Below, in pieces: positions 36,395 to 44,832 of a stretch of DNA of 64,000 bases. Numbering within the stretch: position 1 is the stretch's first letter; every line of letters begins with the position of its first letter. The notes beneath the pieces are model-generated. The model saw only the letters and a program-made list of their open reading frames with translations, did not search any database and was not told the origin of the DNA. This stretch comes from Akkermansiaceae bacterium (GTDB lineage: Bacteria > Verrucomicrobiota > Verrucomicrobiia > Verrucomicrobiales > Akkermansiaceae). The DNA lies in assembly GCA_025457665.1 (NCBI GenBank), contig JALOTY010000002.1, positions 62,001 through 126,000 of the forward strand, read 5' to 3'. Position numbers and translations under genes: made by a program.

Positions 36395-37330
36395 ATGACC
36401 CCGAATCTGGATGGCTATTTCCGTTATTTCACCTCCTCGCCCGAGGCGGCCTCGTGGGGTTTGGAAATGACGGCCTGCGGGCGATCGGTGATTCCGCCAG
36501 GGGCGGTGTATCCGCCTCCGGGGCATCCGGAGGATCATCATTTCGAGTGGCGTGGCGGTCGGGTTCTGGAGGCCTTGCAGGTGGTGTGGATCCGCGAAGG
36601 ATCGGGGCAGTTGGAACTGGGGCGGGGACGGCGGGAAACGATCGCTGCTGGGACGATTTTCGCACTGCCGCCCGGGGTCTGGCACCGCTATCGGCCGGAT
36701 CCGGAACAGGGCTGGAGTGAAAACTGGGTGGAGGTCCGCGGCCCGCTGGTGGAAAGGCTTCTGGCCCGGGGGGCTTTCACGGCGGAGAATCATCGACGCC
36801 GGGCCGCGGCATGCCCGGGGCTGGAAGCGGCCCTGGAGGCGGTGCACTCGCGTGCCTGCGAGGCGGGCCCCGGGTTTTCGCCCTTGCTGGCGGCGCTGGC
36901 CATGGAGGTGGTGGCCCAGTGGGTCAGCGGGCCACGGTCGGAGGAGTCGCTGACGCCGCTGCAGCGGGCGGTGCTGGCAGCAGAGCGGGAATTGGCCGTC
37001 TCATTCCGCGGGGAAATCCCCATGGAGGACCTCGCCCGGCGCTTGGGCGTGGCCTACTCCCATTTCCGCAGGGCGTTCAAGGCTCATACGGGATTTGCTC
37101 CCTGGCAGTATGTGCTGCATTTGCGCCTCACCCAAGCCCGCCGATTGCTGGCCGGAAGCGTGATGGGCTTGGAGGAAATCGCCCAACATCTCGGTTTCAG
37201 TTCCGCTTTCCACCTCTCTGCCGCCTTCAAGAAAGCCTACGGCATCGCTCCCGATCCCTGGCGAAGACAGCTTCGGGAAACCCAGGGAGCGATTGCGGGA
37301 ATGCCGGAGGATAACGACGGCAGAGGGTAG
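36395..37330 (+). CDS. AraC family transcriptional regulator
   Basis: A 311-residue regulator. MTPNLDGYFRYF (36395) is preferred over ATGs at 36365 and 36374, which would leave only 38-47 bases to the divergent isomerase gene. The N-terminal cupin-like sensor has IPPGAVYPPPGHPED and the segment ALPPGVWHRYRPD. The C-terminal double HTH (about 215-300) has MEDLARRLGVAYSHFRRAFK, APWQYVLHLRLTQARRLL and EIAQHLGFSSAFHLSAAFKK. It probably controls the divergent isomerase-rhaT operon in response to the sugar. Confidence 0.88.
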   Translation: MTPNLDGYFRYFTSSPEAASWGLEMTACGRSVIPPGAVYPPPGHPEDHHFEWRGGRVLEALQVVWIREGSGQLELGRGRRETIAAGTIFALPPGVWHRYRPDPEQGWSENWVEVRGPLVERLLARGAFTAENHRRRAAACPGLEAALEAVHSRACEAGPGFSPLLAALAMEVVAQWVSGPRSEESLTPLQRAVLAAERELAVSFRGEIPMEDLARRLGVAYSHFRRAFKAHTGFAPWQYVLHLRLTQARRLLAGSVMGLEEIAQHLGFSSAFHLSAAFKKAYGIAPDPWRRQLRETQGAIAGMPEDNDGRG

Positions 37331-37396
37331 GCGGGTTTTTATCGAGCGGTGGATCGGCTCGAATCCGCCCGCCGCCCGGTTTCATGGCATCCGCTC

Positions 37397-38755
37397 TCAG
37401 CTCCCTCCGCTGGGGGCGACGTATTCGTATTGGTTCTTGAGGAAAATCCGCTCCCGCGGGCTGGTCGTGGCGCTGGCGCGGAGGCGGAGGGTGCGGCCGG
37501 TGAGATTGTTCGATTCCGTGATCCGCGAAGCCCCGCTGCCCGTCCATAGCGAGCCGGTGCCGAAGCCGGTGCGCCGGGTTTGTTCCGACCAGGTTTGCAG
37601 GGTGGTGCTCTGGGAAAAAATGATGCGCACGTCGCTGGGCAGGGGAGCGGGGATAAAGAGGCTGAGGGCGGGATCCGCGGAACCACCATTGAAGCTCGCC
37701 CGGCGGGAAAGCCATGCCGCGGGATTCGGCCCGGCGGGGTTGAGGCGGAAAAGCCAGGACTCGATGTTGGAAATCCCATCTTGATTGGGATCGGCCTCCG
37801 CAGCCGCAGCGGTGCTGGTCAAACCATGCGCCGCCATCCAGTTGGGAAAGGTCGTCACCCCGTCGTCACTGGCGATTTTCACATCGCAACTCGCGAAGCT
37901 GGCCCCTCCGGCGAAGGCGGTGCCGAGGGTGTTGGCGGTGAAGGTGACCCTCAGGGTTTCGATGCCCTCGATGGTGGTGTCATTGATCAGGGGGATCGTG
38001 ACCCGGGCGGTGGTTTGTCCGGCAGGGATGGTGATGGGGGCGAAGTTCGCAGCCCCGGGGACGGTGAAGTCGCTTCCAGCCGTGGCGGTGATGGCGGCGA
38101 TTTCACGGATCAGCTCGGTATCCGTGGTGCGGGGGTGGTCCAGGCTGATCGCCACGTCCACCGTGCCGGCGGCTTCGTTGGTGACGATTTCCGTGGGCGT
38201 GCTCAGGACGCCGTCGAACTCGACGACGATGCTGCTGATTTGGAAAGATTGGTAAACGCCGCCGATGCGGACGTGCCGCCATTCGAGGTTCGTCGCGCGA
38301 TCGAAATTCGAGTTGAAGGTCACCGTGTTTCCGGAAAGGGCGGTGCCGGTGTTGTGGGTTTGCGAGAGGCCACTGCCATTGAGCCAGCGGGTGAAGGTGA
38401 GGTTTCGGGCGACGCCGGAAACGGCCGGGTGGAGCGTCACCGAGCGGACGGCGAAGGCCCGGCCGGTGGGGCTGAAGAGGTTGAAAATCACGTCCTCGCC
38501 CGTGGCAAAGGAGCCTGGGGCCTTGGCCTTGACGCCGGTGTAGCGGTTGCTGCTGGGGCCATAGATCACGGCGCCGGGGGAGTTCGAGGAAAGGCGCAGC
38601 CCGTCCTCGTTGTAGGGCAGGGTGAAAAGGGCGGACTGCCCGCTGGGCAGGGGCACGTTCTCGAAATTGAAATTCACGATCTCCGCCATGGTGGCAGAGT
38701 TCAGGCCTAGGGTGAGAAGCAGGGGGAGGAATGTCTTTCCAGATGGTGTTTTCAT
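37397..38755 (-). CDS. Secreted Calx-beta-type protein with shared C-terminal module
   Basis: A 452-residue protein from MKTPSGKTFLPLLLTLGLNS, a clear signal peptide. Residues about 60-210 form a beta-sandwich (SPTGRAFAVRSVTLHPAVSG ... FQISSIVVEFDG). A Calx-beta-like domain follows (TVDVAISLDHPRTTDTELIR, DFTVPGAANFAPITIPAGQT, IPLINDTTIEGIETLRVTF). At about 320 the loop EADPNQDGISNIESWLF starts a C-terminal module (RIIFSQSTTLQTWSEQTRRT ... RIFLKNQYEYV) like that of the beta-strand repeat protein at 26941. The function is unknown; extracellular. Confidence 0.8.
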   Translation of the reverse strand: MKTPSGKTFLPLLLTLGLNSATMAEIVNFNFENVPLPSGQSALFTLPYNEDGLRLSSNSPGAVIYGPSSNRYTGVKAKAPGSFATGEDVIFNLFSPTGRAFAVRSVTLHPAVSGVARNLTFTRWLNGSGLSQTHNTGTALSGNTVTFNSNFDRATNLEWRHVRIGGVYQSFQISSIVVEFDGVLSTPTEIVTNEAAGTVDVAISLDHPRTTDTELIREIAAITATAGSDFTVPGAANFAPITIPAGQTTARVTIPLINDTTIEGIETLRVTFTANTLGTAFAGGASFASCDVKIASDDGVTTFPNWMAAHGLTSTAAAAEADPNQDGISNIESWLFRLNPAGPNPAAWLSRRASFNGGSADPALSLFIPAPLPSDVRIIFSQSTTLQTWSEQTRRTGFGTGSLWTGSGASRITESNNLTGRTLRLRASATTSPRERIFLKNQYEYVAPSGGS

Positions 38756-38898
38756 GATGCAGGGCGGCGAGCCGAAAGGCCGCACTCGGTTCTGAAACGT
38801 CCGGGACCGATCGATTCAGGAAAATTTTCCGTGACCCGGAGTCGCTTGGCGGGGCGCTGTCCTCCGATTCCACCACGCAAGGAGGAAAGTTTCCGAAT

Positions 38899-38914
38899 GT
38901 GTTCACTTGAACAC
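38899..38914. promoter_or_regulatory. LexA-binding site (SOS box) before imuA
   Basis: GTGTTCACTTGAACAC is a perfect 16-base inverted repeat containing TGTTC-N4-GAACA, the LexA motif reported for Verrucomicrobia. It lies 29 bases upstream of the imuA ATG at 38944, where repressor binding would block transcription of the mutagenesis cassette. Confidence 0.85.
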
Positions 38915-38943
38915 TTAAAAAGCCATGCTAGTTCTTTCCTCGC

Positions 38944-39576
38944 ATGTCGCTGGCCATCGAGGAACTGCGTCGACAGTTGCGGGATCGTTTTCCCGCAGCG
39001 CATGCGTCTTTGCGCCCGGCAGGGGTGCCGGAAGTATCTCCGGAGCCTTGGATTTTCAAGAACTACCCGGCAGGCGGCTTGTCGGAAATCGTCACGCCGG
39101 AGGGTCGATCCCCGCTGGGCCTGCTGGTGGCCGGATGGCTGGGCGAGCCGGGAGAGCGCATGAATTTCCCGGATCTGGTGCTGGTCGATGGCAGTGACAG
39201 CCTGGATCCCGATTCGCTTGGGGAAAATGCCTGTTCGCGCCTGCTGTGGGTCCGCTGTGCCGCCGCCATGGAGTTGGTCAAGGCCGGGGAATTGCTGATC
39301 CGCGATGGCAATCTGCCCACCATCCTGCTCGATGCCGCGGGCCTGCCGGTCCGCGCGCTGCGGCAGATTCCCGCCGCCGCGTGGTGGCGTCTCAAGCAGG
39401 CGGCGGAGCAGAGCGGCTGCCGTGTCATCTGCCTGAGCCCGCAGCCCATCCTGCCCTGTGCCGCCCTGAGGCTTTCGCTCAGCGCGGATTTCTCGCTGGA
39501 TGACCTTTATCTTTCCCGCGCCGAGGTCCTGCCTCGCGTGAAGGCGAAAACCGAACGGCTCCGCCTGGCCAATTGA
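38944..39576 (+). CDS. imuA: ImuA-like SOS mutagenesis protein (RecA/SulA-like)
   Basis: A 210-residue protein: LAIEELRRQLRDRFPAAHAS, then the strand-loop FKNYPAGGLSEIVTPEGRSP, LLVAGWLGEPGERMNFPDLV and a Walker-B-like position LPTILLDAAGLPVR. It resembles the ImuA/SulA-RecA-like accessory proteins of the ImuA-ImuB-DnaE2 mutasome. It is the first gene after the LexA site and is followed after 9 bases by imuB, so the two are cotranscribed. Recognition rests strongly on this gene order. Confidence 0.83.
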   Translation: MSLAIEELRRQLRDRFPAAHASLRPAGVPEVSPEPWIFKNYPAGGLSEIVTPEGRSPLGLLVAGWLGEPGERMNFPDLVLVDGSDSLDPDSLGENACSRLLWVRCAAAMELVKAGELLIRDGNLPTILLDAAGLPVRALRQIPAAAWWRLKQAAEQSGCRVICLSPQPILPCAALRLSLSADFSLDDLYLSRAEVLPRVKAKTERLRLAN

Positions 39577-39585
39577 TGCGTCCCG

Positions 39586-41073
39586 ATGTTTGCCGCCCTC
39601 CATCTGCCGGCGCTGCCCATCGCCGCCGCCCTCCAGACCCAGCCGGACTGCCAGCGGCAGCCTTGCGCGGTTCTGGCCATGGAGGCGGACATTGCCGATT
39701 CCGCGAAATCGAAAATCCCCCTGCTGGCCATCAACCGCCTCGCCGCCGGCACCGGCATCGGCGCCGGCTGGCCGCTCAACCGGGCGCTCGTCCGCTGCCC
39801 GGACTTGCGCCTCCTGCCGCGCGATCCGGAGCAGGAAGCACGATTGCTGGGCCGGCTTTGCCAACTCGCCGAATCCCTCAGCCCCGATCTCGAAATCACC
39901 CGTGCGGACTTGGTGGTCATCGACCTCTGCCGTGCCGGATCTCATGGCGAGTCTTGGCGTCGGGCCGCCCTGCCGGGCATCGAAATCCACCGCGCTGCCG
40001 CGGAAACCCCGGATCTGGCCCACCTTGCGGTGCGGCATCGGCAGCTCGACGGTCAATTTCTCACGCGTCCGGTCCTTGAGGCTTTGCCCATGGGCAGCCT
40101 GCAGGAAATCGCCTTGGGCGAGCCCTTTCTCCAGCCTCTGGCCGATTGGGGGCTGCGGTGCTTGGGGGATTTCATGAAACTCCCGCGCCCGGACCTCGTG
40201 GCGCGTCTGGGAGCGAGGGCCGGGCATTGGCATGCCATCCTGCATGGCGAATGCCGCCTGCTCCGCCTCCACCGCCCACCGGAATCCCTCGCCCAATCTT
40301 TCGAGCCTGAAGAGGCGATCGGTAACCTCGATGCCCTGAGCTTCCTTCTCAAGCGACTTCTCCATGCCCTTTCCGCCCGGCTCCATGCCCGCCACCTCGC
40401 AGCTTCCAGCCTTTCCCTGATCCTCCGGCTCGATGGTTCCGGCATCTGGCAAAGGAAAATCCGTCTGCCCGAAGCCCGATCGGATGCCGCCGACCTGCTC
40501 CGCCCGCTGCTGACCGTGCTCGATGGCCTGGTTCTGGAAAGCCCCGTCACGGGCATCGAACTCGACGTCGAGCCCGCCGCCCCCGGGGTTTCCCAGCGCG
40601 AATGGCTCGGCCGCCAACTGCCGCAGCCGGATCGATGGCCGGAAACCATCCGCAAGCTCGAAGCCCTTGTCGGCATCGGTCGTGTCGGCATCCCCGTGCC
40701 ATCCTCCAGCCATCGCCCGGATGCCTCCCTGCTGCGTCCCGTGCCCTTGATTTTCGATGAAAACAGTCCTCCACCCAGCTCCATGCCATGCCAGACCCCA
40801 TCGACAGCCCTGCCCTTGCGGCGTTTCCGTCCCCCCGCCGAAGTCGTCGTCACCACCGATCCCGCCCGTTCCCCCGCGCTTCCCCTGGCCATCCTCAGTG
40901 GTCCGCACCGCGGCCGCATCACCCGCCATGAAGGTCCCTTTCCCAGTTCGGGAAACTGGTGGCAGGACGGCTGGCAGCGACTCGAATGGGACATCGAACT
41001 CGAATCCCGCCACCTCCTCCGCCTCTCCTTCCTCCCGCCCAACCGCTGGTTGCTCGAAGGAAGTTATGGGTGA
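39586..41073 (+). CDS. imuB: ImuB, catalytically inactive Y-family polymerase homologue
   Basis: A 495-residue protein starting MFAALHLPALPIAAALQTQP. The Y-family layout is visible: an N-terminal palm/finger region (LLAINRLAAGTGIGAGWPLN), an HhH-like thumb (PLADWGLRCLGDFMKLPRPD, LVARLGARAGHWHAILHGE) and the ImuB-type C-terminus (LSFLPPNRWLLEGSYG). The catalytic carboxylates of active Y-family polymerases are not apparent, as is usual for ImuB, which bridges DnaE2 to the beta clamp. It sits directly after imuA. An inverted-repeat element begins just after its stop. Confidence 0.85.
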   Translation: MFAALHLPALPIAAALQTQPDCQRQPCAVLAMEADIADSAKSKIPLLAINRLAAGTGIGAGWPLNRALVRCPDLRLLPRDPEQEARLLGRLCQLAESLSPDLEITRADLVVIDLCRAGSHGESWRRAALPGIEIHRAAAETPDLAHLAVRHRQLDGQFLTRPVLEALPMGSLQEIALGEPFLQPLADWGLRCLGDFMKLPRPDLVARLGARAGHWHAILHGECRLLRLHRPPESLAQSFEPEEAIGNLDALSFLLKRLLHALSARLHARHLAASSLSLILRLDGSGIWQRKIRLPEARSDAADLLRPLLTVLDGLVLESPVTGIELDVEPAAPGVSQREWLGRQLPQPDRWPETIRKLEALVGIGRVGIPVPSSSHRPDASLLRPVPLIFDENSPPPSSMPCQTPSTALPLRRFRPPAEVVVTTDPARSPALPLAILSGPHRGRITRHEGPFPSSGNWWQDGWQRLEWDIELESRHLLRLSFLPPNRWLLEGSYG

Positions 41074-41090
41074 AGACTTCGAGACTTGAA

Positions 41091-41326
41091 GACGCAGGAC
41101 TTGAGAAACAGCCGGAAGTGATCGGTGATCGGTGATCGGTGATCGGTGATCGGTGATCGCTCCGCGCGAAGCATCTTCTATCTAACATCGTCTGTGCCTT
41201 TCGATCTTTTCGTTGTTAGAAAAACCTCATCAGCCTTTCCGTGTATTTCGTGTATTCCGTGGTCTCCTCTTCCGTAGCGGGGGAGCAGGTAGCAAGGAGC
41301 AAGAAAAAGCCCATGCTCCGCGCGGA
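41091..41326. repeat. Left arm of about 230-bp inverted repeat around dnaE2, with TGATCGG array
   Basis: From 41091 to about 41326 this segment is nearly identical to the reverse complement of 44601-44828. Shared parts include CATCTTCTATCTAACATC, CCGTGTATTTCGTGTATTCC and GTAGCAAGGAGCAAGAAA. The left arm holds six tandem 7-bp units TGATCGG (41119-41160, the last one ending in C). It begins 17 bases after the imuB stop. No ORF is convincing. Confidence 0.8.
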
Positions 41327-41412
41327 GCACTCTCTGATTTGCCCTCGCTGCGCTCACGCCATGCCGGTTTGGCTTCGCCGGAAGTAAAGGTCGCCTCAGC
41401 TCCCGCAGCATT

Positions 41413-41452
41413 CAGCATTTCAGCATTTCAGCATTTCAGCATTTCAGCATTT
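41413..41452. repeat. Five tandem 8-bp units CAGCATTT before dnaE2
   Basis: Five perfect copies of CAGCATTT run from 41413 to 41452, ending 16 bases before the dnaE2 start. The same unit, in phase CATTTCAG, recurs at 54410-54457 next to the gpsA stop. The 395-base gap between imuB and dnaE2 thus holds only repeats. Confidence 0.75.
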
Positions 41453-41468
41453 CCATCCTCTGTTTTCC

Positions 41469-44400
41469 ATGCCTGCTGAGTTCCATGCACGTTCGGCTTT
41501 TTCGTTTCTTCGGGGGGCGAATCCTCCTGAAGTGATGGTGAGGCAGGCGGCGATGGCGGGTTATCGGGCGATTGCGATCACGGATCATGAGGGCTTCCAC
41601 GGTTCGGCCCGTGCCCACCAGGCGGCGCTGGAGTGTGGCATTCATGCCGTGGTCGGCAGCACCTGGACCCTGCCCGATGGCTCGCAGCTTCCCATCCTCT
41701 GTCCGGATGCTGCGGCGTATCGCAGTCTTTCGCGCGAGATCACCGATCGCCATCTGTTAGGGACGTCCGCTCCGGTCTCGCCGCAGGGCTGGATCGTCCT
41801 GAGTGGTGATCGCGAGGGGCCGCTCTGCCGCCCTTTGCTGCGTGGGGACCGGCCTGCCGCGCTGGCGGCCGCGCGGCAGCTCATCGAGACCTTTGGGCAC
41901 GGCCAGGTGTATGTGGAAATTTTCCGGCATGGGTTGAGGGAGGACAAACGTCTCGTCCGCGAGTTGGCCGATCTTGCCGCGCATCTCCGCCTGCCCTTGC
42001 TGGCGAGCAATGCTCCGCTGCATGCGACCCGGGGGGATCGCTTGCTGGCGGATGCCTTCACCTGCCTGCGCCAGCATTTGCCGCTGGATGAAGCCGGGCT
42101 GCATCTGCTGCCGAACGGTGAACGCCATCTCCGGCCTGTTAGGGAAATGCGCGCGCTCTTTGCCGATTTTCCCGAAGCCCTTCGCGAGCAGGACCGGCTG
42201 CTCGACCGCATCGGTTTCTCACTGGAGAATCTGGGCTACCGCTTTCCGGATTTTCCCGATGGCATGGGACAGCCCTTGTCCCTCCCTGAGCAAAGCACCC
42301 TGTTGCGGCGTCTGACTTTTGCCGGGGCCGCGCGGCGCTATGGTCCGCTGAGCCGGGCGGTGAAGGACCAGCTCAGCCGTGAATTGGCGATGATCCATCA
42401 GCTCGGTTTCAGCGGGTATTTCCTGATCGTTCACGATCTGGTGGATTTTGCCCGCGGCGAGGGCATCCTTTGCCAAGGGCGGGGATCGGCGGCGAATTCC
42501 GCAGTCTGCTATGCGCTGGGCATCACGAATGTGGATCCTGTGGGCGGCGGGCTCCTCTTCGAGCGCTTTCTTTCCGAAAACCGCCGATCCTGGCCGGACA
42601 TTGATATCGATTTCCCCTCCGGCGATCGCCGTGAGCGGGTCATCCAGCATGTCTTCCGCAAGTATGGCCCGCGGGGGGCGGCGATGACGGCGAATGTCAT
42701 CACTTACCGCCCGCGGAGTGCCTTCCGGGAAATGTCGAAAGTCCTCGGCTTTCCGGCGAGCCTGGCGGATCGGTTCTCCGCGGACCATGCCTCCGCGCGG
42801 GGTGGGGAAGAGGAGGAGGGGGATCCGCGGCAGGCATTTGAAGACCGCATTTGCACGCTGGTGCCGCCGTCGCATCCACGATTGCCGGCGCTGGTGAAGC
42901 TCTATCATGCCGTGCTGGGTTTGCCGCGTCATCTGGGCCAGCATTCGGGGGGGATGATCGTCTGTGATCGCGGGTTGGATGCCGTGGTGCCGCTGCAGCC
43001 CGCCACCATGCCCGGGCGCACGGTGGTCCAGTGGGACAAGGACGATTGCGAGGATCTGGGCATCGTGAAGATCGATCTCCTGGGCCTGGGCATGCTGGCG
43101 GCGATGGAGGATGCGCTGCGTGCCTGTGAAATCCGCGGTCATCCGGTGGATCTGGCGCGCATTCCCAAGGATGACCCGGCGGTTTATGATCTGTTAGGCA
43201 GGGCGGAAACCATCGGCACCTTCCAGGTGGAGTCGCGTGCACAGATGGCCACGCTGCCCATCATGCGGCCGCGGTGTTTCTATGATCTGGCCATCCAGGT
43301 GGCGATCATCCGCCCGGGTCCCATCGTGGGGGATCTGGTGCATCCTTATCTGAACCGTCGCAACGGGCATGAGGAGATCGATTACATCCATCCTCTCTGC
43401 CGCCCCATCCTGGAGCGCACGCTGGGGGTGCCCTTGTTTCAGGAACAGGTCCTGCGCATGGCCATGGAAGTGGCGGGCTTCAGTGGTGCGGAGGCGGATG
43501 AGCTGCGCCGTGCCATGGCCTTCAAGCGGAGTGACGAGCGGATGGAAAAGGTGAGTGCGAAACTCCGCGAGCGGATGAGCGCCCGCGGGATCGCGCGGGA
43601 GGTGCAGGAGAAGATCGTCCACTCCATCGGCAGCTTCGCCCTCTATGGATTTCCCGAGTCGCACTCGATTTCCTTCGCTCTCATCGCCTATGCGAGCTGT
43701 TGGCTCAAGGTGCATCGTGCGGCGGAGTTTTACATGGGACTCATCAACCACCAGCCCATGGGATTCTATTCCGTGCACACGCTCATTCAGGATGCCAAGC
43801 GCCGCGGGCTGCGGGTGCTGGCGCCCAGTGTCACGGAAAGTGAAGTGGAGACGCGGGTGATCGATGACACGACGATCCGCCTGGGGCTGCATCGGCTCAA
43901 AGGGCTGGCGGCTGCGACCTGCCGCCGCATCATGGAGGAACGCCAGCGAGCGCCATTTGAGGATCTGCCGGATTTCCTGCGGCGCTGCACGCCGAGTGCG
44001 GCGGAGCGCCGGGTGCTGGCGAAGTCCGGAGCGCTCAATCCGCTGCCGGAAGTGGCGCACCGTCGTGACGCCTTGTGGCAGGCGGAGCTGCCGCTCTTCG
44101 ATGACCTGCTCGCCATGGCTGCGCCGCGGAATGAGGCGGTGGGGGTGCTGCCGCCGATGACATCGGCCGAGCGGCTTGCCGCGGATTTCGAAACCCAGGG
44201 GGCGTCGATAGGTCCGCATCCCATGGCCTTGTGGCGGGCCCAATCGTCGCAGCGGCTCGCCCGTGCCCGCGATCTCCATGATCATCCGCACGGCACGCGC
44301 ATCGAGATCGGCGGCATGGTCATCTGTCGTCAGCGCCCGGGGACGGCGAAAGGGCATTGTTTCATCTCCCTGGAGGATGAGACCGGCATTGCCAACCTCT

Positions 44401-44579
44401 TCGTGCCCAAGAAAACCTACGATCTCCTGCGCCGCGTGATCGTGACCGAAAGCTTTCTGTTAGGCCGGGGTTTTGTGCAGCGGACGGAGGGGGATCAGCC
44501 CACGGTTTACATCACCGACATCCAGCCCCTGCCGCAAAGCGGCGCTTCCCCTGCCGTGCCCTCGCACAACTTTCATTGA
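41469..44579 (+). CDS. dnaE2: Error-prone DNA polymerase III alpha-like subunit DnaE2
   Basis: A 1036-residue C-family polymerase of DnaE2 length. The N-terminal PHP domain has FHARSAFSFLRGANPPEVM and AIAITDHEGFHGSARAH. The polymerase active site includes GRGSAANSAVCYALGIT and WPDIDIDFPSGDRR (catalytic aspartates near residue 375). Later come GIVKIDLLGLGMLAAMED, the HhH region and a C-terminal OB fold (IEIGGMVICRQRPGTAKGHC, FISLEDETGIANLFV). Together with ImuA and ImuB it performs translesion synthesis under SOS induction. The gene is separated from imuB by repeats, so it may have its own promoter. It is enclosed by inverted repeats that could permit inversion. Confidence 0.93.
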   Translation: MPAEFHARSAFSFLRGANPPEVMVRQAAMAGYRAIAITDHEGFHGSARAHQAALECGIHAVVGSTWTLPDGSQLPILCPDAAAYRSLSREITDRHLLGTSAPVSPQGWIVLSGDREGPLCRPLLRGDRPAALAAARQLIETFGHGQVYVEIFRHGLREDKRLVRELADLAAHLRLPLLASNAPLHATRGDRLLADAFTCLRQHLPLDEAGLHLLPNGERHLRPVREMRALFADFPEALREQDRLLDRIGFSLENLGYRFPDFPDGMGQPLSLPEQSTLLRRLTFAGAARRYGPLSRAVKDQLSRELAMIHQLGFSGYFLIVHDLVDFARGEGILCQGRGSAANSAVCYALGITNVDPVGGGLLFERFLSENRRSWPDIDIDFPSGDRRERVIQHVFRKYGPRGAAMTANVITYRPRSAFREMSKVLGFPASLADRFSADHASARGGEEEEGDPRQAFEDRICTLVPPSHPRLPALVKLYHAVLGLPRHLGQHSGGMIVCDRGLDAVVPLQPATMPGRTVVQWDKDDCEDLGIVKIDLLGLGMLAAMEDALRACEIRGHPVDLARIPKDDPAVYDLLGRAETIGTFQVESRAQMATLPIMRPRCFYDLAIQVAIIRPGPIVGDLVHPYLNRRNGHEEIDYIHPLCRPILERTLGVPLFQEQVLRMAMEVAGFSGAEADELRRAMAFKRSDERMEKVSAKLRERMSARGIAREVQEKIVHSIGSFALYGFPESHSISFALIAYASCWLKVHRAAEFYMGLINHQPMGFYSVHTLIQDAKRRGLRVLAPSVTESEVETRVIDDTTIRLGLHRLKGLAAATCRRIMEERQRAPFEDLPDFLRRCTPSAAERRVLAKSGALNPLPEVAHRRDALWQAELPLFDDLLAMAAPRNEAVGVLPPMTSAERLAADFETQGASIGPHPMALWRAQSSQRLARARDLHDHPHGTRIEIGGMVICRQRPGTAKGHCFISLEDETGIANLFVPKKTYDLLRRVIVTESFLLGRGFVQRTEGDQPTVYITDIQPLPQSGASPAVPSHNFH

Positions 44580-44600
44580 GATGAAAGGCGGAAAGGGCTT

Positions 44601-44828
44601 CGCGCGGAGCATGGGCTGTTTCTTGCTCCTTGCTACCTGCTTCCCGCTACGGAAGAGGAGACCACGGAATACACGAAATACACGGAAAGGCTGATGAGGT
44701 TTTTCTAACAACGAAAAGAGCGAAAGGCACAGACGATGTTAGATGGAAGATGTTAGATAGAAGATGCTTCGCGCGGAGCGATCACCGATCACCGATCACT
44801 TCCGGCTGTTTCTCAAGTCTTGCGTCTC
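44601..44828. repeat. Right arm of the inverted repeat around dnaE2
   Basis: This arm is the reverse complement of 41091-41326 with small differences. It has three TGATCGG units instead of six (44780-44800 on the plus strand as TCACCGA-type units). It also has a duplicated 14-bp unit GATGTTAGATRGAA (44735-44748 and 44749-44762) that is single in the left arm. It ends 4 bases before the bioB stop codon. Confidence 0.8.
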
Positions 44829-44832
44829 TTTC

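Noticed and set aside
41119..41160. TGATCGG tandem array considered as a CRISPR array
   Set aside because: Units are 7 bases with no spacers and no cas genes nearby.
41091..44828. Inverted repeats around dnaE2 read as an insertion sequence
   Set aside because: No transposase lies between them; the interior is the complete dnaE2.
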